Assembly: GCF_027921765.1 (NCBI RefSeq)
Contig: NZ_BSEJ01000007.1
Span: 124,001-188,000, forward strand
Direction of reading: 5' to 3'
Source of the DNA: Microbacterium barkeri
GTDB taxonomy: Bacteria; Actinomycetota; Actinomycetes; Actinomycetales; Microbacteriaceae
Length of the DNA: 64,000 nucleotides
A program made the translations under genes and the position numbers. Under the pieces are notes generated by a model that saw only the letters and a list, made by a program, of their open reading frames with translations, did no database searches and was not told the origin of the DNA. Of this stretch, positions 25,589 to 33,546 are shown in pieces. Every line of letters starts with the position of its first letter. The first letter of the stretch is position 1.

Positions 25589-26253
25589 GCGAAGCCTGCC
25601 TTGAGGGCATCGAGGTGGGCGCGGCTGGCGCGGGCGGCGGCATCCGGCATCCGGTCGGCGATCGCGTCCACCACGACGGCATGCGCATCCTGATCCGCGC
25701 TCGCGTCGTGCACGGGGCGGATGCGGAGCATGTCGACCATCGCGCGCCGCACCCGCGGCACGAACCCGTCGAACAGCTCGGTCAGCACCTCGTTATGCGC
25801 GGCGACCACGATCGTGCGGTGCAAGGCCATATCGGCATCCACATGCTCCTCCACGCTCTGACCCGGGCTCGTGCGCAGTGCCAGCGCCCGCCGTATCATG
25901 CGCAGATCGGGCGGAGTCCGGCGGGTGGCGGCGAGGGATGCGGCTTCGACCTCGATCGCGGTACGCGCCTCGATCACGGTGACGATGTCGGCGCGGCGCA
26001 GCACCTGCTCCCAGTCCTCGGGTGCCTCCAGCGCCGTCACGTACACGCCCGACCCCTGACGGGAATCGAGGATGCCGCGACCGGCGAGCTGGCGGATCGC
26101 CTCACGCACAGTGGACCGTCCCACCCCGAGCTGCGGCGCCAGCGTCGTCTCGCCGGGGAGCTTTGCGCCCAGCGCCCACTCCCCCGCGCGGATGCGCGCG
26201 AACAGGGCATCGGCCGCCTGATCCGCCAAGGGGACGCGTCTGAGTTGAGCCAT
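25585..26253 (-). CDS. GntR family regulator, FadR subfamily
   Basis: A 222-aa regulator. The winged helix (about 8-72) shows ADALFARIRAGEWALGAKLP, VGRSTVREAIRQLAGRGIL and RQGSGVYV. The C-terminal FCD domain contains EARTAIEVEAASLAA, a DADMALHRTIVVAAHN metal-binding segment and ADQDAHAVVVDAI. FadR-type proteins bind small carboxylates through a metal held by Asp/His residues. It is divergent from the leuA leader with 44 bp between starts, and two ACTTGT repeats in that gap are a candidate operator. RBS GAGGAG precedes ATG 26253. It heads an operon with the ABC ATPase. Confidence 0.87.
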   Translation of the reverse strand: MAQLRRVPLADQAADALFARIRAGEWALGAKLPGETTLAPQLGVGRSTVREAIRQLAGRGILDSRQGSGVYVTALEAPEDWEQVLRRADIVTVIEARTAIEVEAASLAATRRTPPDLRMIRRALALRTSPGQSVEEHVDADMALHRTIVVAAHNEVLTELFDGFVPRVRRAMVDMLRIRPVHDASADQDAHAVVVDAIADRMPDAAARASRAHLDALKAGFA

Positions 26254-26265
26254 CTCATCTCCTCT

Positions 26266-26291
26266 ACTTGTCTGAGGACTTGTGTTACAGT
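26266..26291 (+). promoter_or_regulatory. leuA promoter: -10 TACAGT and ACTTGT direct repeats
   Basis: TACAGT at 26286-26291 fits the actinobacterial -10 pattern TANNNT. It places the transcript start about 7 nt downstream, exactly at the GTG of the leucine leader (26298), so the leader would be leaderless. ACTTGT occurs at 26266-26271 and again at 26278-26283, 12 bp apart and thus on the same helix face, covering the -35 area. They lie between the divergent GntR and leuA starts and are candidate GntR-regulator half sites. Confidence 0.5.
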
Positions 26292-26297
26292 CTACCC

Positions 26298-26342
26298 GTG
26301 CTCACCTTCACTCTCCTTCTTCGCCGCCACGGCGGGGCGTAG
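26298..26342 (+). CDS. leuL: Leucine-rich leader peptide of leuA attenuator
   Basis: GTG 26298 opens a 14-codon frame, [14 protein letters not shown], ending TAG at 26340-26342. Four of the first eight codons are leucine (CTC, CTC, CTT, CTT). The 3' part of the frame overlaps the upstream arm of a strong hairpin. This is the classic layout of an amino-acid attenuator: ribosome stalling on leucine codons would disrupt the hairpin and allow readthrough into leuA. No Shine-Dalgarno is seen, which fits translation of a leaderless transcript. Confidence 0.75.
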   Translation: MLTFTLLLRRHGGA

Positions 26343-26364
26343 CCAGACCGGCTCCCCGCCGTGG
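26327..26364 (+). terminator. leuA attenuator hairpin
   Basis: CCACGGCGGGG (26327-26337) pairs perfectly with CCCCGCCGTGG (26354-26364), an 11-bp GC-rich stem with a 16-nt loop. The upstream arm lies within the last codons of the leucine leader. No U-run follows, as is common in high-GC actinobacteria. The hairpin may act as a terminator or as a sequestering element for downstream sequence. Confidence 0.6.
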
Positions 26365-26416
26365 AGCCGAACGCTGCGCCGGTCTACATCCCGAAGACCC
26401 TGAAGGACTGCGTGAC

Positions 26417-28165
26417 ATGACCACCACGATCGCCCCCTCTTGGAACCGGCAGCGCCCCTCCGGCATGCCCTCGCACCGCTACGCCGACGCCTACTCCCGC
26501 GTCGAGGTGCCCCTCGGAGCCGACCGGCAATGGCCGAACCGACGGCTCACCCAGGCGCCGCTGTGGGTCCCGGTCGATCTGCGCGACGGCAACCAGGCCC
26601 TCGCGGAGCCGATGGACCCCGACCGCAAGCGCCGGTTCTTCGAGCTGATGGTGCGGATGGGCTACACCGAGATCGAAGTCGGGTACCCCTCGGCGTCCCA
26701 GACCGACTATGACTTCGTCCGGCTCATCGCCGAGACCGACATCGCCCCCGACGACGTCACGATCGTCGTGTTCACCCCTGCGCGCCGCGACCTCATTGAG
26801 CGCACTGTCGAGTCGATCCGCGGCATCCGCAACGAGGTCGTGATCCACATGTACACCGCGACTGCTCCGACTTGGCGCGACACCGTCCTCGGCAAGGACC
26901 GCGACGAGCTGCGGGAAATGATCCTCGCCGGTGGAAGGGACGTGCTGGAGTTCGCCGGGGACCTGCCGAACGTGCGGTTCGAATTCAGCCCTGAGGTGTT
27001 CAACCTCACCGAGCCCGACTATGTCATCGGGATCTGCGACGCGATGACCGAGCTGTGGGATGCGAGGCCCGAGCGCCCCGTCATCCTGAACCTCCCCGCC
27101 ACCGTCGAGATCGCCACCCCCAACGTGTACGCCGACCAGATCGAGTACATGCACACCCACCTCGCGCGCCGCGGCGGCGTCATCCTGTCCGTTCACCCCC
27201 ACAACGACCGGGGAACGGGAATCGCCTGCGCCGAGCTTGCCGTCCTCGCCGGCGCCCAGCGCGTCGAGGGCTGCATCTTCGGCAACGGCGAACGCACCGG
27301 CAACGTCGACATCGCCACCCTCGCCCTCAACCTGCACGCGCAGGGCGTCGACCCGATGATCGACTTCTCCGACATCGACGAGATCCGCCGCACCGTCGAG
27401 TACTGCAACCGCATCGACGTCCACCCTCGGCACCCCTACGTCGGCGATCTCGTGCACACCGCGTTCAGCGGGACTCATCAGGACGCCATCAAGAAGGGCT
27501 TCGCCGAGCATCGCGCCCGCGCTGCGGCCGAAGGACGCGACGAGAGCGAGATCGCCTGGCGGGTCCCCTACCTGCCGATCGACCCGGCAGACATCGGCCG
27601 CAGCTACGACGCCGTCATCCGCGTGAACTCCCAGTCCGGCAAGGGCGGCATCGCCTACCTCCTGGAGACCGAGTACGGCATCGAGCTGCCCCGACGCCTC
27701 CAGATCGACCTCTCCCGCCACGTGCAGCGGCACACTGATGCCACCGGCGACGAGGTCACCGCCGACGACCTCTGGAACATCTTCACCTCCGTGTACCTGC
27801 CCGAGAACCCCGACGTCGCCGTGCGACTGAGCGCATTGCGCGTCGACGAGGCCACTGCCAGAACCGAGGTCACCGTCCACATCGACGGCGTCGAGCACCG
27901 CTCCGCCCACGACGGCACAGGCCCGGCCGAAGCCCTCGTCGACGCTCTCGACGCCCAGGGGATCACGCTGGAAATCCTCTCGCTGCACCAGAGCTCGATG
28001 CGGTCGGGCGCGGATGCCGAAGCCCTGACCCTCATCGAATACCGCACACCCGAGGGCTCCGCCTGGACCGCCGGACGCAATCGCTCCACCCTCACCGCCA
28101 CGCTCGATGCGGTCATCCGCGCCGCAAACGTCTTCACCGCCGCACGAGAGGTGGTGGCACAGTGA
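26417..28165 (+). CDS. leuA: 2-isopropylmalate synthase
   Basis: A 582-aa LeuA of the long actinobacterial type. The catalytic barrel shows [17 protein letters not shown] (RDGNQ at 56-60), the [11 protein letters not shown] segment, and the metal ligands in [12 protein letters not shown], followed by [20 protein letters not shown]. Residues about 445-582 form the leucine-binding regulatory domain. It condenses acetyl-CoA with 2-oxoisovalerate, the first step of leucine synthesis. ATG 26417 is chosen because GAAGGA lies upstream and a longer frame from 26282 would overlap the leader. An upstream leucine leader and hairpin indicate attenuation. Its position among integrase remnants is unusual for leuA. 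Confidence 0.92.
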   Translation: MTTTIAPSWNRQRPSGMPSHRYADAYSRVEVPLGADRQWPNRRLTQAPLWVPVDLRDGNQALAEPMDPDRKRRFFELMVRMGYTEIEVGYPSASQTDYDFVRLIAETDIAPDDVTIVVFTPARRDLIERTVESIRGIRNEVVIHMYTATAPTWRDTVLGKDRDELREMILAGGRDVLEFAGDLPNVRFEFSPEVFNLTEPDYVIGICDAMTELWDARPERPVILNLPATVEIATPNVYADQIEYMHTHLARRGGVILSVHPHNDRGTGIACAELAVLAGAQRVEGCIFGNGERTGNVDIATLALNLHAQGVDPMIDFSDIDEIRRTVEYCNRIDVHPRHPYVGDLVHTAFSGTHQDAIKKGFAEHRARAAAEGRDESEIAWRVPYLPIDPADIGRSYDAVIRVNSQSGKGGIAYLLETEYGIELPRRLQIDLSRHVQRHTDATGDEVTADDLWNIFTSVYLPENPDVAVRLSALRVDEATARTEVTVHIDGVEHRSAHDGTGPAEALVDALDAQGITLEILSLHQSSMRSGADAEALTLIEYRTPEGSAWTAGRNRSTLTATLDAVIRAANVFTAAREVVAQ

Positions 28166-28485
28166 AGACCGTCGCGCACATGGCCGAGCAGGTCGGCGTC
28201 TCTACAGACCAGCCCGTTGACCTGCTCACCACGACCCTGTTTCCCGGCGCCGTCTACACCTCCTACGGCGCTCTGATCGCCGAACGCCGGTACTAGCCCG
28301 GCGGCTTCACCACCCGCCTGGGACGCAAGGACGTACATCTCGCCCTGGATGCCGCACGGACCGGAGGACTCACCCTTCTCTTCGGAGAAGCCCTGCGCAC
28401 AGTGCTCGACCAGGCCATCGCGCAGGGACACGGCGACGATGACGGGGCCTCCATCGCCGAGCTCCAACGCCCCGCACACGCATGA
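28162..28485 (+). pseudogene. Remnant of a 3-hydroxyisobutyrate dehydrogenase-like oxidoreductase, with internal amber stop
   Basis: The frame from GTG 28162 (overlapping the leuA stop as GTGA) reads VAHMAEQVGVSTDQPVDLLT, then TLFPGAVYTSYGALIAERRY, and meets TAG at 28294-28296. The same frame continues PGGFTTRLGRKDVHLALDAA and ends near 28483. Together these match the C-terminal helical domain of NAD-dependent 6PGDH/HIBADH-family enzymes, where Y-E-P is expected at the stop, so a GAG to TAG change is likely. The entire N-terminal Rossmann domain is absent. It is therefore a doubly damaged relic. Confidence 0.7.
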
Positions 28486-28529
28486 GCCACACCCGCCGCG
28501 AGCACGGCGAGCGCAGCAGCAGCAGTCGC

Positions 28530-29380
28530 AACACCGGCGTGATCAACCGCACCGTCGACGTCTCGGAGGACGCCACGGGGCGTCCACGATCAAGAACTCG
28601 ATCGCCCCTCTCGTCCGCGTCCTCGACGAAGCAGTGCGCGACGGGCTCATCCCGATCAACCCCGCGAAGAACCGCGCCAAGCGCAGCATAAACCGCAACG
28701 CCTTCCGAACCCAGCCCGCCGAGCAAGCCTCGCCCCGCGCGCACGCCATCCCCACCATCGGCACCCTGACCAAGCTCGCGGACGCCTGCGGGAAGATCCA
28801 CCAGTCCTACTCGGACTTCGTCATGCTTGCCGCGCTCCTCGCCGCGCGCTCTTCCGAGGTCTCGGGTCTTCAGGCCAGCGACGTCCGGTTCGACAAGAAC
28901 ATCGTCGTCATCGCCCGGCAGACCTACCCCGGCAAGGGCGGACTCATCACGAAGCAGACCAAGGGCCGCAGGGAGCGCCTGGTCCCGATCCTTGACCCGC
29001 TCCGGCCGATCCTGGAACGTCTCGCGGAAGGCAAGGAGCCAGAGGACGGGCTTCTGGTCGGCCCGAAAGGCGGCGCCCTCACGACCGCGACCGTCAGAGA
29101 CGCGACGAACTGGGACCAGATCGTCAAGGACCTCGGGCTGCCCGATCTCACCCGGCACGGCCTCCGGCACACCGGAGCCACCTGGATGGCCGACGCAGGA
29201 ATGCCGATCCACGCCCTCCAGGACATCCTTGGCCTCGCCTCCGTCGAGCCCACCCGCGGATACCTCCACCCCGACGACCGCCACCCTCGCATCAGCCGCC
29301 GAGCAGGCCAACACCTTCTCGCCCGATCCGCCAAGGCCAGCAGGCCGACCCGACGCGACGCGTCGAGGTCCCTGTGACGC
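28530..29380 (+). pseudogene. Decayed tyrosine recombinase (phage-type integrase), copy 1
   Basis: Homology to the second integrase copy near 37400-38250 starts around GVINRTVDVSEDAT. It shifts frame near 28580 and then runs in one frame: STIKNSIAPLVRVLDEAVRD, HQSYSDFVMLAALLAARSSE, LTRHGLRHTGATWMADAG. The HxxR box is present, but the second catalytic histidine is lost (LGLASVEPTRGYLH instead of LGHxS). Another frameshift near 29280 scrambles the tail. The N-terminal arm-binding domain is missing. It lies about 190 bp left of the left tRNA-Pro repeat, the place expected for the integrase of an element that ended there. Confidence 0.75.
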
Positions 29381-29547
29381 GGGGCCCGGAGTCACGATCG
29401 GGCGCTCTGGTCCCCTATTGGTCCCCTTATCCACAGGCGAGACCGTCCGGACGCGCGAAGCAGCCGCCCGGAGCGCCGGGAGACGCACGGGCTCCTCGGC
29501 GAGGGACCAGAGGGGGACCGACGAAAACCCGCCTCTGAACATGACGA

Positions 29548-29583
29548 AGCCCTGATGAGAACATTTTCTCATCAGGGCTTTTA
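29548..29583. terminator. Perfect 14-bp hairpin spanning the left att junction
   Basis: AGCCCTGATGAGAA (29548-29561) and TTCTCATCAGGGCT (29566-29579) form a perfect stem with a CATT loop, followed by TTT on the plus strand. The right arm belongs to the tRNA-Pro-derived repeat, and the left arm to the incoming element. It can terminate plus-strand transcription from the integrase side and mimics the terminator that follows tRNA-Pro at 39697-39730. Confidence 0.65.
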
Positions 29584-29626
29584 CGTCGGGCTGACAGGAT
29601 TTGAACCTGCGACCCCTTGACCCCCA
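29567..29626. repeat. Left attachment repeat (3' half of tRNA-Pro), 60 bp
   Basis: These 60 bp are identical to 39716-39775. They contain, on the minus strand, the tRNA-Pro sequence from the anticodon loop to the discriminator base plus 19 bp beyond it including one terminator arm. The match ends at CCCCCA within the anticodon loop, after which the sequence diverges. The copy cannot make a tRNA, since the 5' half is missing. It is an att site left by site-specific integration. Confidence 0.9.
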
Positions 29627-29732
29627 AGTGCCAGGAAGAAGGCTCATTGCACACTTGACCAAGATTTTCGTGTTTCAGCAATGCGCTCCGCACGGCGCGT
29701 TTTGCAGGATTTGCAGGCGGTTGGTCACCTAA

Positions 29733-29744
29733 TTGGTCCACTTG
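29733..29744 (+). repeat. TTGGTCCACTTG motif near left island end
   Basis: This 12-mer recurs with small changes near the right end of the island: CTGGTCCACTCG at 38321, TTGGTCCACTTC at 38379, and inverted as AGTGGACCAG at 38420. Repeats flanking both att ends are expected for integrase arm-type binding sites. The role is inferred from position only. Confidence 0.45.
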
Positions 29745-29939
29745 CTTAGTGGTCTCGGGGCCCTCCCCCAAGGACCCTGTGCGCCACCTCGACGAGCACC
29801 AGCTCCACTGTCATCGGCGCCACCACAACACGATGACGCAACAGCAGAAACCCGAAACTTGATCTACGCGATGTCTTCGCCAGCAGCTAACCCGCTTCGT
29901 TGTCGGAGGCGTCCGCTACGGTCGTGACCAGGAGGACAC

Positions 29940-31745
29940 GTGGCAGGCACCGATACGATTCGCGGAATCGCATACCAGCAGGCGCATGCTATCCACCTTG
30001 CCATCGAAATCGTCGAACAGTATCCCGAGCATCAGCTTCGCGTCGAGGGCACGGACGATGTGGTGGACATCGAGGTGCTTGATGCGGATGGCCGTCTGGT
30101 CGGTGCCCATCAGATCAAGAGCCACTCGGGTGCGCCATGGACGCCCAAGCCGATTGCCGATGTCATGCGGCGCTGGGCCGATCTCAACGAGCCAGGCGCC
30201 ACATTCACATTCGTCACGAACGGAGAGCTGGGACCTGGCGCGCAGACCCTCAGCGACATCCTCGCAAGCTCTGAGCCCAATCGGACGGATCGGCTGGCGA
30301 CAGAGCTGGGCGTCTCCGAAGCGCTCGCGGAACGTCTGACGTTCGCGCGCATCCGCGTCGATCTATCCTCTGTAGGCGCTCTGCTTGAGGCTGCCGAACG
30401 GCGCATTGCTGCACGGCTCGACCCGCTCCTACGCGACAGGGAAGAAGAAGCAGTGCAATGTGTCGACCGCCTGGTCAGGGTGCTCATGGAGCGAGCGGCG
30501 CACAATCACCCCGCCGAGCGACTATTCACGGCAGCTGAGCTCCGGGCGCTGATCGGCGGTGAACATGGGGAACGGGGTGAGTACCAGTGGGGTGGCGCAC
30601 TGAAAGACTCCTACATCGCGGCGGTGGCGAACACCCCACCCGCGCTCGTGGCCCTCACTCTGACCCCGCTGCCTGGAGGCGAGCCTGCTGTCGACGCCCA
30701 GTCCCTCCTCCAGCTGAGCGCGGCGTCGGTGTCGGGGCCGACCGGAACCGGCAAGTCCAGCGTCATACAAGTGCTTCAGTCGTCAGCCGCAGCCACTGGA
30801 CGTGCAGTTGTAGTCTGCCGGGCCGAGACTTACATACCCGGGCACATCGCGGCCCTCGTTGCGGATGCGCTCGGCTTCAGCGTAGGAACGGCGATCCCCA
30901 CCTACGCGGGCCGCAAGGTGCTCGCTGATCCCGACGCTGTCGTCGTCATCGACGGGGTCTCCGAGATCCCCGAGGCCACACTTGAGCATCTCGCTCAGGA
31001 GCTGAAACCACTTCTCAATCGGCCAGGACTCGCATCGGTCGTGTTGGTCGGGCGCGACCCTGCGGTACTGCGCCGTGTGATGGGTCCAGCCCCCACACAC
31101 CAAGCGTTCGGCGTCACACCCCTCGCGCATTCGGATCAGGAACGACTCATCGAGTCGGTTCTTGGACCGACTGCGTCCGAGTTGACGCAGATCCGGGCTC
31201 GCGCAGAGCATGTCCTCGGAGATGGCGCACGAAACCCGATGCTTCTCACCATCTTCCTGAAAGCGGGCGCAGTTGGCTCGGCCGAGCTAACTCGGAGCGC
31301 CGTGTACGAGAAGTTCCTCTTGCATCTGGCCGCGCGGGCACCGTCCGTCGATGCCCGCACCTACTTGCCCTTGCTCGGGGTCGTTTTCGCTCACCTTCTC
31401 ACTGCCCAACGTCGATACTCGGACCAGTACGAGTGGATCGCCAGCACAGACGAGGTAGCGGACTCCCTCTCGTCCGCAACGGACGGCGCCAGTGCGCGTG
31501 CCGTGGCCCTCCACACCGGACTAATTACCGAAGTGGGGATGGGTGTGGTCGCGCCGTTCCACGACTCCCTCGCTGACTACCTCGCAGCGACTGCAGTAGC
31601 TGCAGGTCTCGCACCTTTGCCCCCCCGTTCTCCGCGCAACCCACTCAGAATGGGTGGTCTTCGCCAGCGAGCTCGGTGTCGACGTCTCCGCCCCTGTCAC
31701 ACGGGACCTGCCATTCTTATCCGTGCGCGTGGCGCAGGCAGATAG
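29940..31745 (+). CDS. Cap4-like nuclease domain fused to STAND-type NTPase, N-terminal part before a frameshift
   Basis: The first 560 or so of 601 codons encode two domains. Residues about 5-110 look like the Cap4/DUF4297 nuclease, a PD-(D/E)xK fold: IRGIAYQQAHAIHLA, VEGTDDVVDIEV (Glu36, Asp39-40, Asp43) and AHQIKSHSG (Gln58, Lys60). Residues about 255-560 form an NTPase with Walker A SGPTGTGKSS (265-274), Walker B VVVIDGV (334-340), a VVLVGRDP sensor-like strand and a winged-helix-like tail. GTG 29940 has GGAGGA at ideal spacing. After LAATAVAAGLAPLPP a run of seven C (31620-31626) throws the frame off; the last 40 residues are Arg-rich nonsense. The true continuation is in the frame of 31654-32364. 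The architecture fits an anti-phage sensor-nuclease. Confidence 0.75.
   Translation: MAGTDTIRGIAYQQAHAIHLAIEIVEQYPEHQLRVEGTDDVVDIEVLDADGRLVGAHQIKSHSGAPWTPKPIADVMRRWADLNEPGATFTFVTNGELGPGAQTLSDILASSEPNRTDRLATELGVSEALAERLTFARIRVDLSSVGALLEAAERRIAARLDPLLRDREEEAVQCVDRLVRVLMERAAHNHPAERLFTAAELRALIGGEHGERGEYQWGGALKDSYIAAVANTPPALVALTLTPLPGGEPAVDAQSLLQLSAASVSGPTGTGKSSVIQVLQSSAAATGRAVVVCRAETYIPGHIAALVADALGFSVGTAIPTYAGRKVLADPDAVVVIDGVSEIPEATLEHLAQELKPLLNRPGLASVVLVGRDPAVLRRVMGPAPTHQAFGVTPLAHSDQERLIESVLGPTASELTQIRARAEHVLGDGARNPMLLTIFLKAGAVGSAELTRSAVYEKFLLHLAARAPSVDARTYLPLLGVVFAHLLTAQRRYSDQYEWIASTDEVADSLSSATDGASARAVALHTGLITEVGMGVVAPFHDSLADYLAATAVAAGLAPLPPRSPRNPLRMGGLRQRARCRRLRPCHTGPAILIRARGAGR
31620..31626 (+). 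other. C7 homopolymer at the frameshift point of the nuclease-NTPase gene
   Basis: Seven consecutive C residues follow CCTTTG. Upstream coding is in the frame of 29940 and downstream coding in the +1 frame. Removing one C joins them as GLAPLPPVLRATHSEWVVFA, which reads as a smooth protein. This may be a slipped-strand phase-switch tract, a +1 frameshift site, a fixed inactivating mutation or a sequencing error. Confidence 0.7.
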
Positions 31746-32364
31746 ACACTTCCCCAGCAAAGGCAGCTACGCACATGATGTGGCAGCGTTGCTGGACGCG
31801 CTTCTGGGGATGGCCGGGTGCATCGTGCACGCGAAGGAAGCCCTCGACGGGCGCTGGGTCCTGCGAGCAACCGATGCTTCCAGCAACGACATCGGTGTAA
31901 CGGTCGTGGAGCAGGAACGCGGGCCGCTATACGGAGCCGTGCGGCTCTGGCGGCTCGCCCTGCGCGCTCGATTGGGTGCAGTACCGCCCGCTCTGTCTCC
32001 CCGTCCACGCTCCGCCGAGGAAGCTCAAACCCAGGTCAAGAAGTTCGTGCGACAGCGTCAACGCGACCTCGACACTCTCCTCGACACCTTCCCCGATGTT
32101 CAGCGCTCCCACCTATTGGATCAGCTGCGCCCACTGGGCCTTACCTTCTTCATCGGCGAGAGCGAAGAGATCTGGGGAGCAAAAGATTGGCCGATGTCCT
32201 ATGTCGCGACCGTGGAAACCTGTCTACTCCCGAACCCGCCCGTCGAGCGGCTCGGCCAGACATCCGCCTCACATTTTCTTGATGGCGGCCCGGCACATGC
32301 CGCGGCAACGGACGTTCAGAAGGCGATTGAACAACTTACAGACTTCTCAGGATGGCTTGCATGA
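31654..32364 (+). CDS. C-terminal part of the nuclease-NTPase gene, in +1 frame
   Basis: This frame yields 236 aa from a GTG without an RBS, but open coding extends upstream to the C7 tract (THSEWVVFASELGVDVSAPV), so it is best seen as the second half of the preceding gene. The sequence is helix-rich with SYAHDVAALLDALLGMAGCI and VKKFVRQRQRDLDTLLDTFP. It contains no catalytic motif I recognise, consistent with a ligand-sensing C-terminal domain of a STAND protein. Joined to the first part the protein would be about 810 aa. Its stop overlaps the next start as ATGA. Confidence 0.7.
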   Translation: MVFASELGVDVSAPVTRDLPFLSVRVAQADRHFPSKGSYAHDVAALLDALLGMAGCIVHAKEALDGRWVLRATDASSNDIGVTVVEQERGPLYGAVRLWRLALRARLGAVPPALSPRPRSAEEAQTQVKKFVRQRQRDLDTLLDTFPDVQRSHLLDQLRPLGLTFFIGESEEIWGAKDWPMSYVATVETCLLPNPPVERLGQTSASHFLDGGPAHAAATDVQKAIEQLTDFSGWLA

Positions 32365-33404
32365 CGAAAGAAATCTGGACTGCGGTGGACAAGCTCGCCG
32401 ACAAGTGGCGAAGCTCGCAGACCGCGAGGCGGGTCATTTCAGTGATGCCGCGCGATGGCGTCTCATCGAAGGATCCGCTGACGGAGATGCTTGCCGGGTT
32501 TCCCGCAAGATCGATGCGTGCGCACGCACTGCGCCTCAATTCGGAGCTGAACTATTTGCTAAGTCAGCCGATGTTTGGGCACGTGAAGAGGCCTGACACT
32601 TTCGATGCATGGCTTCTCGCGGCATACGAAGTCGAGGCCGCGTTCCGTCTTCAGCTCGCGTGGCTTCGCGCTCAGCTTCCGGGATACCCGTTGCTCCGAG
32701 TACCTCAACTTGTCGCAAACACCCCATTCACGACGGACGAGTTCAGTTGGAGAGCAGTCTGGGCACGCAGAGACATGGGACGCGGCTTCCAGCTCTCACC
32801 TCCACCCACCCTCGTCACGGGGTCTGAACGCATCGACGCGAGCCATGAGCTGCAAGATCTGGCTTCCGCGCTTCGCGCGTCAGATGCATGGCAACGACTC
32901 GCTACCACTCGCGCCGCATTGACCGGGCCGGACCACCAACAGCTTCACTCCGAATGTCGGGCTCTTCGTGCGGCGCTGTCATCTGAGCACGTCGATGAGT
33001 TCGAGCCGCATTTCGCACTTAAACGCCATCAGTTCCGTGAGGAACAGATGGCGGAGGCCATCGCGCGCCTGACCGGCTGTGCAGCGGCGTACGCGAAGGC
33101 GTTCACGGACGCGGCAGACACGGTCGACCTCGCCGTTGACGACGTGCTTCCACAGCTCGTCACCTACGGTCGCCCCAAGGATATTGGAAGCGCCGCAGGC
33201 CTCGACTTCCTTGGCGAGAATCGGATCACCTTCCAGCCAACCGTCCCGATCTTCTGGACCGGCATGCTGGTGTTCGTATCGGATCCACTCGTCGAAGAAG
33301 TCGGGCAAGTCATAGGAGTCAGCTTCAACTTCGGCGGCGGTATCGAGAACAACCGCGTCACCCTGCGGCTGTTACCTGGCGCTGCGGTTAGCTGGGGATT
33401 CTGA
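32361..33404 (+). CDS. 347-aa protein of unknown function coupled to the nuclease-NTPase
   Basis: I do not recognise a family. ATG 32361 overlaps the preceding stop (ATGA), so translation is coupled to the nuclease-NTPase. The protein has a basic N-terminus (KLADKWRSSQTARR), a long helical middle (about 60-240) with LRLNSELNYLLSQPMFGHVK and LQLAWLRAQLPGYPLLR, then a beta-rich C-terminus ending VSFNFGGGIENNRVTLRLLP and AAVSWGF. There is no signal peptide or membrane segment, and no catalytic motif is evident. The context suggests an obligate accessory subunit, perhaps an activator, immunity or sensor protein. An ATG nine bases earlier (32352) is a less likely start. Confidence 0.7.
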   Translation: MTKEIWTAVDKLADKWRSSQTARRVISVMPRDGVSSKDPLTEMLAGFPARSMRAHALRLNSELNYLLSQPMFGHVKRPDTFDAWLLAAYEVEAAFRLQLAWLRAQLPGYPLLRVPQLVANTPFTTDEFSWRAVWARRDMGRGFQLSPPPTLVTGSERIDASHELQDLASALRASDAWQRLATTRAALTGPDHQQLHSECRALRAALSSEHVDEFEPHFALKRHQFREEQMAEAIARLTGCAAAYAKAFTDAADTVDLAVDDVLPQLVTYGRPKDIGSAAGLDFLGENRITFQPTVPIFWTGMLVFVSDPLVEEVGQVIGVSFNFGGGIENNRVTLRLLPGAAVSWGF

Positions 33405-33546
33405 CCGACCGGAAGAGCGTCGGATAGGTCAGAGCCAGTGAAACATCGACTTACCGACGCTTCCTGCTGCTGACATTCTTCCAGGCCAGCCTCTCTCGGC
33501 TAGCCACGCTCGACGTCACCAGTTCCTGCACCAAACCCCCGTGACC

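Larger units (their letters stand above)
29378..29939. other. Integrase-att junction and left end of the defence island, no gene
   Basis: This 562-bp gap holds TGGTCCCC-type repeats (29407-29428, and an inverted copy near 29505), a 14-bp hairpin (29548-29579), the left tRNA-Pro repeat (29567-29626), a TTGGTCCACTTG motif (29733-29744) and the RBS of the nuclease-NTPase gene. No further coding region is supported. Base composition is visibly less GC-rich from 29640 to 29900 than in the core genes. Confidence 0.6.

Noticed and set aside
28162-28485. TAG read as a sense codon (pyrrolysine) in the dehydrogenase relic
   Set aside because: The N-terminal half of the enzyme is absent and no pylT-like context is seen; nonsense mutation in a remnant is simpler.
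29567-29626. Second tRNA-Pro gene
   Set aside because: Only the 3' half from the anticodon loop is present; the D arm and 5' acceptor strand are missing.
31627-31745. Arg-rich C-terminus of the 601-aa frame as real protein
   Set aside because: Its composition is typical of an off-frame reading of GC-rich DNA, while the +1 frame continues a smooth helical protein.
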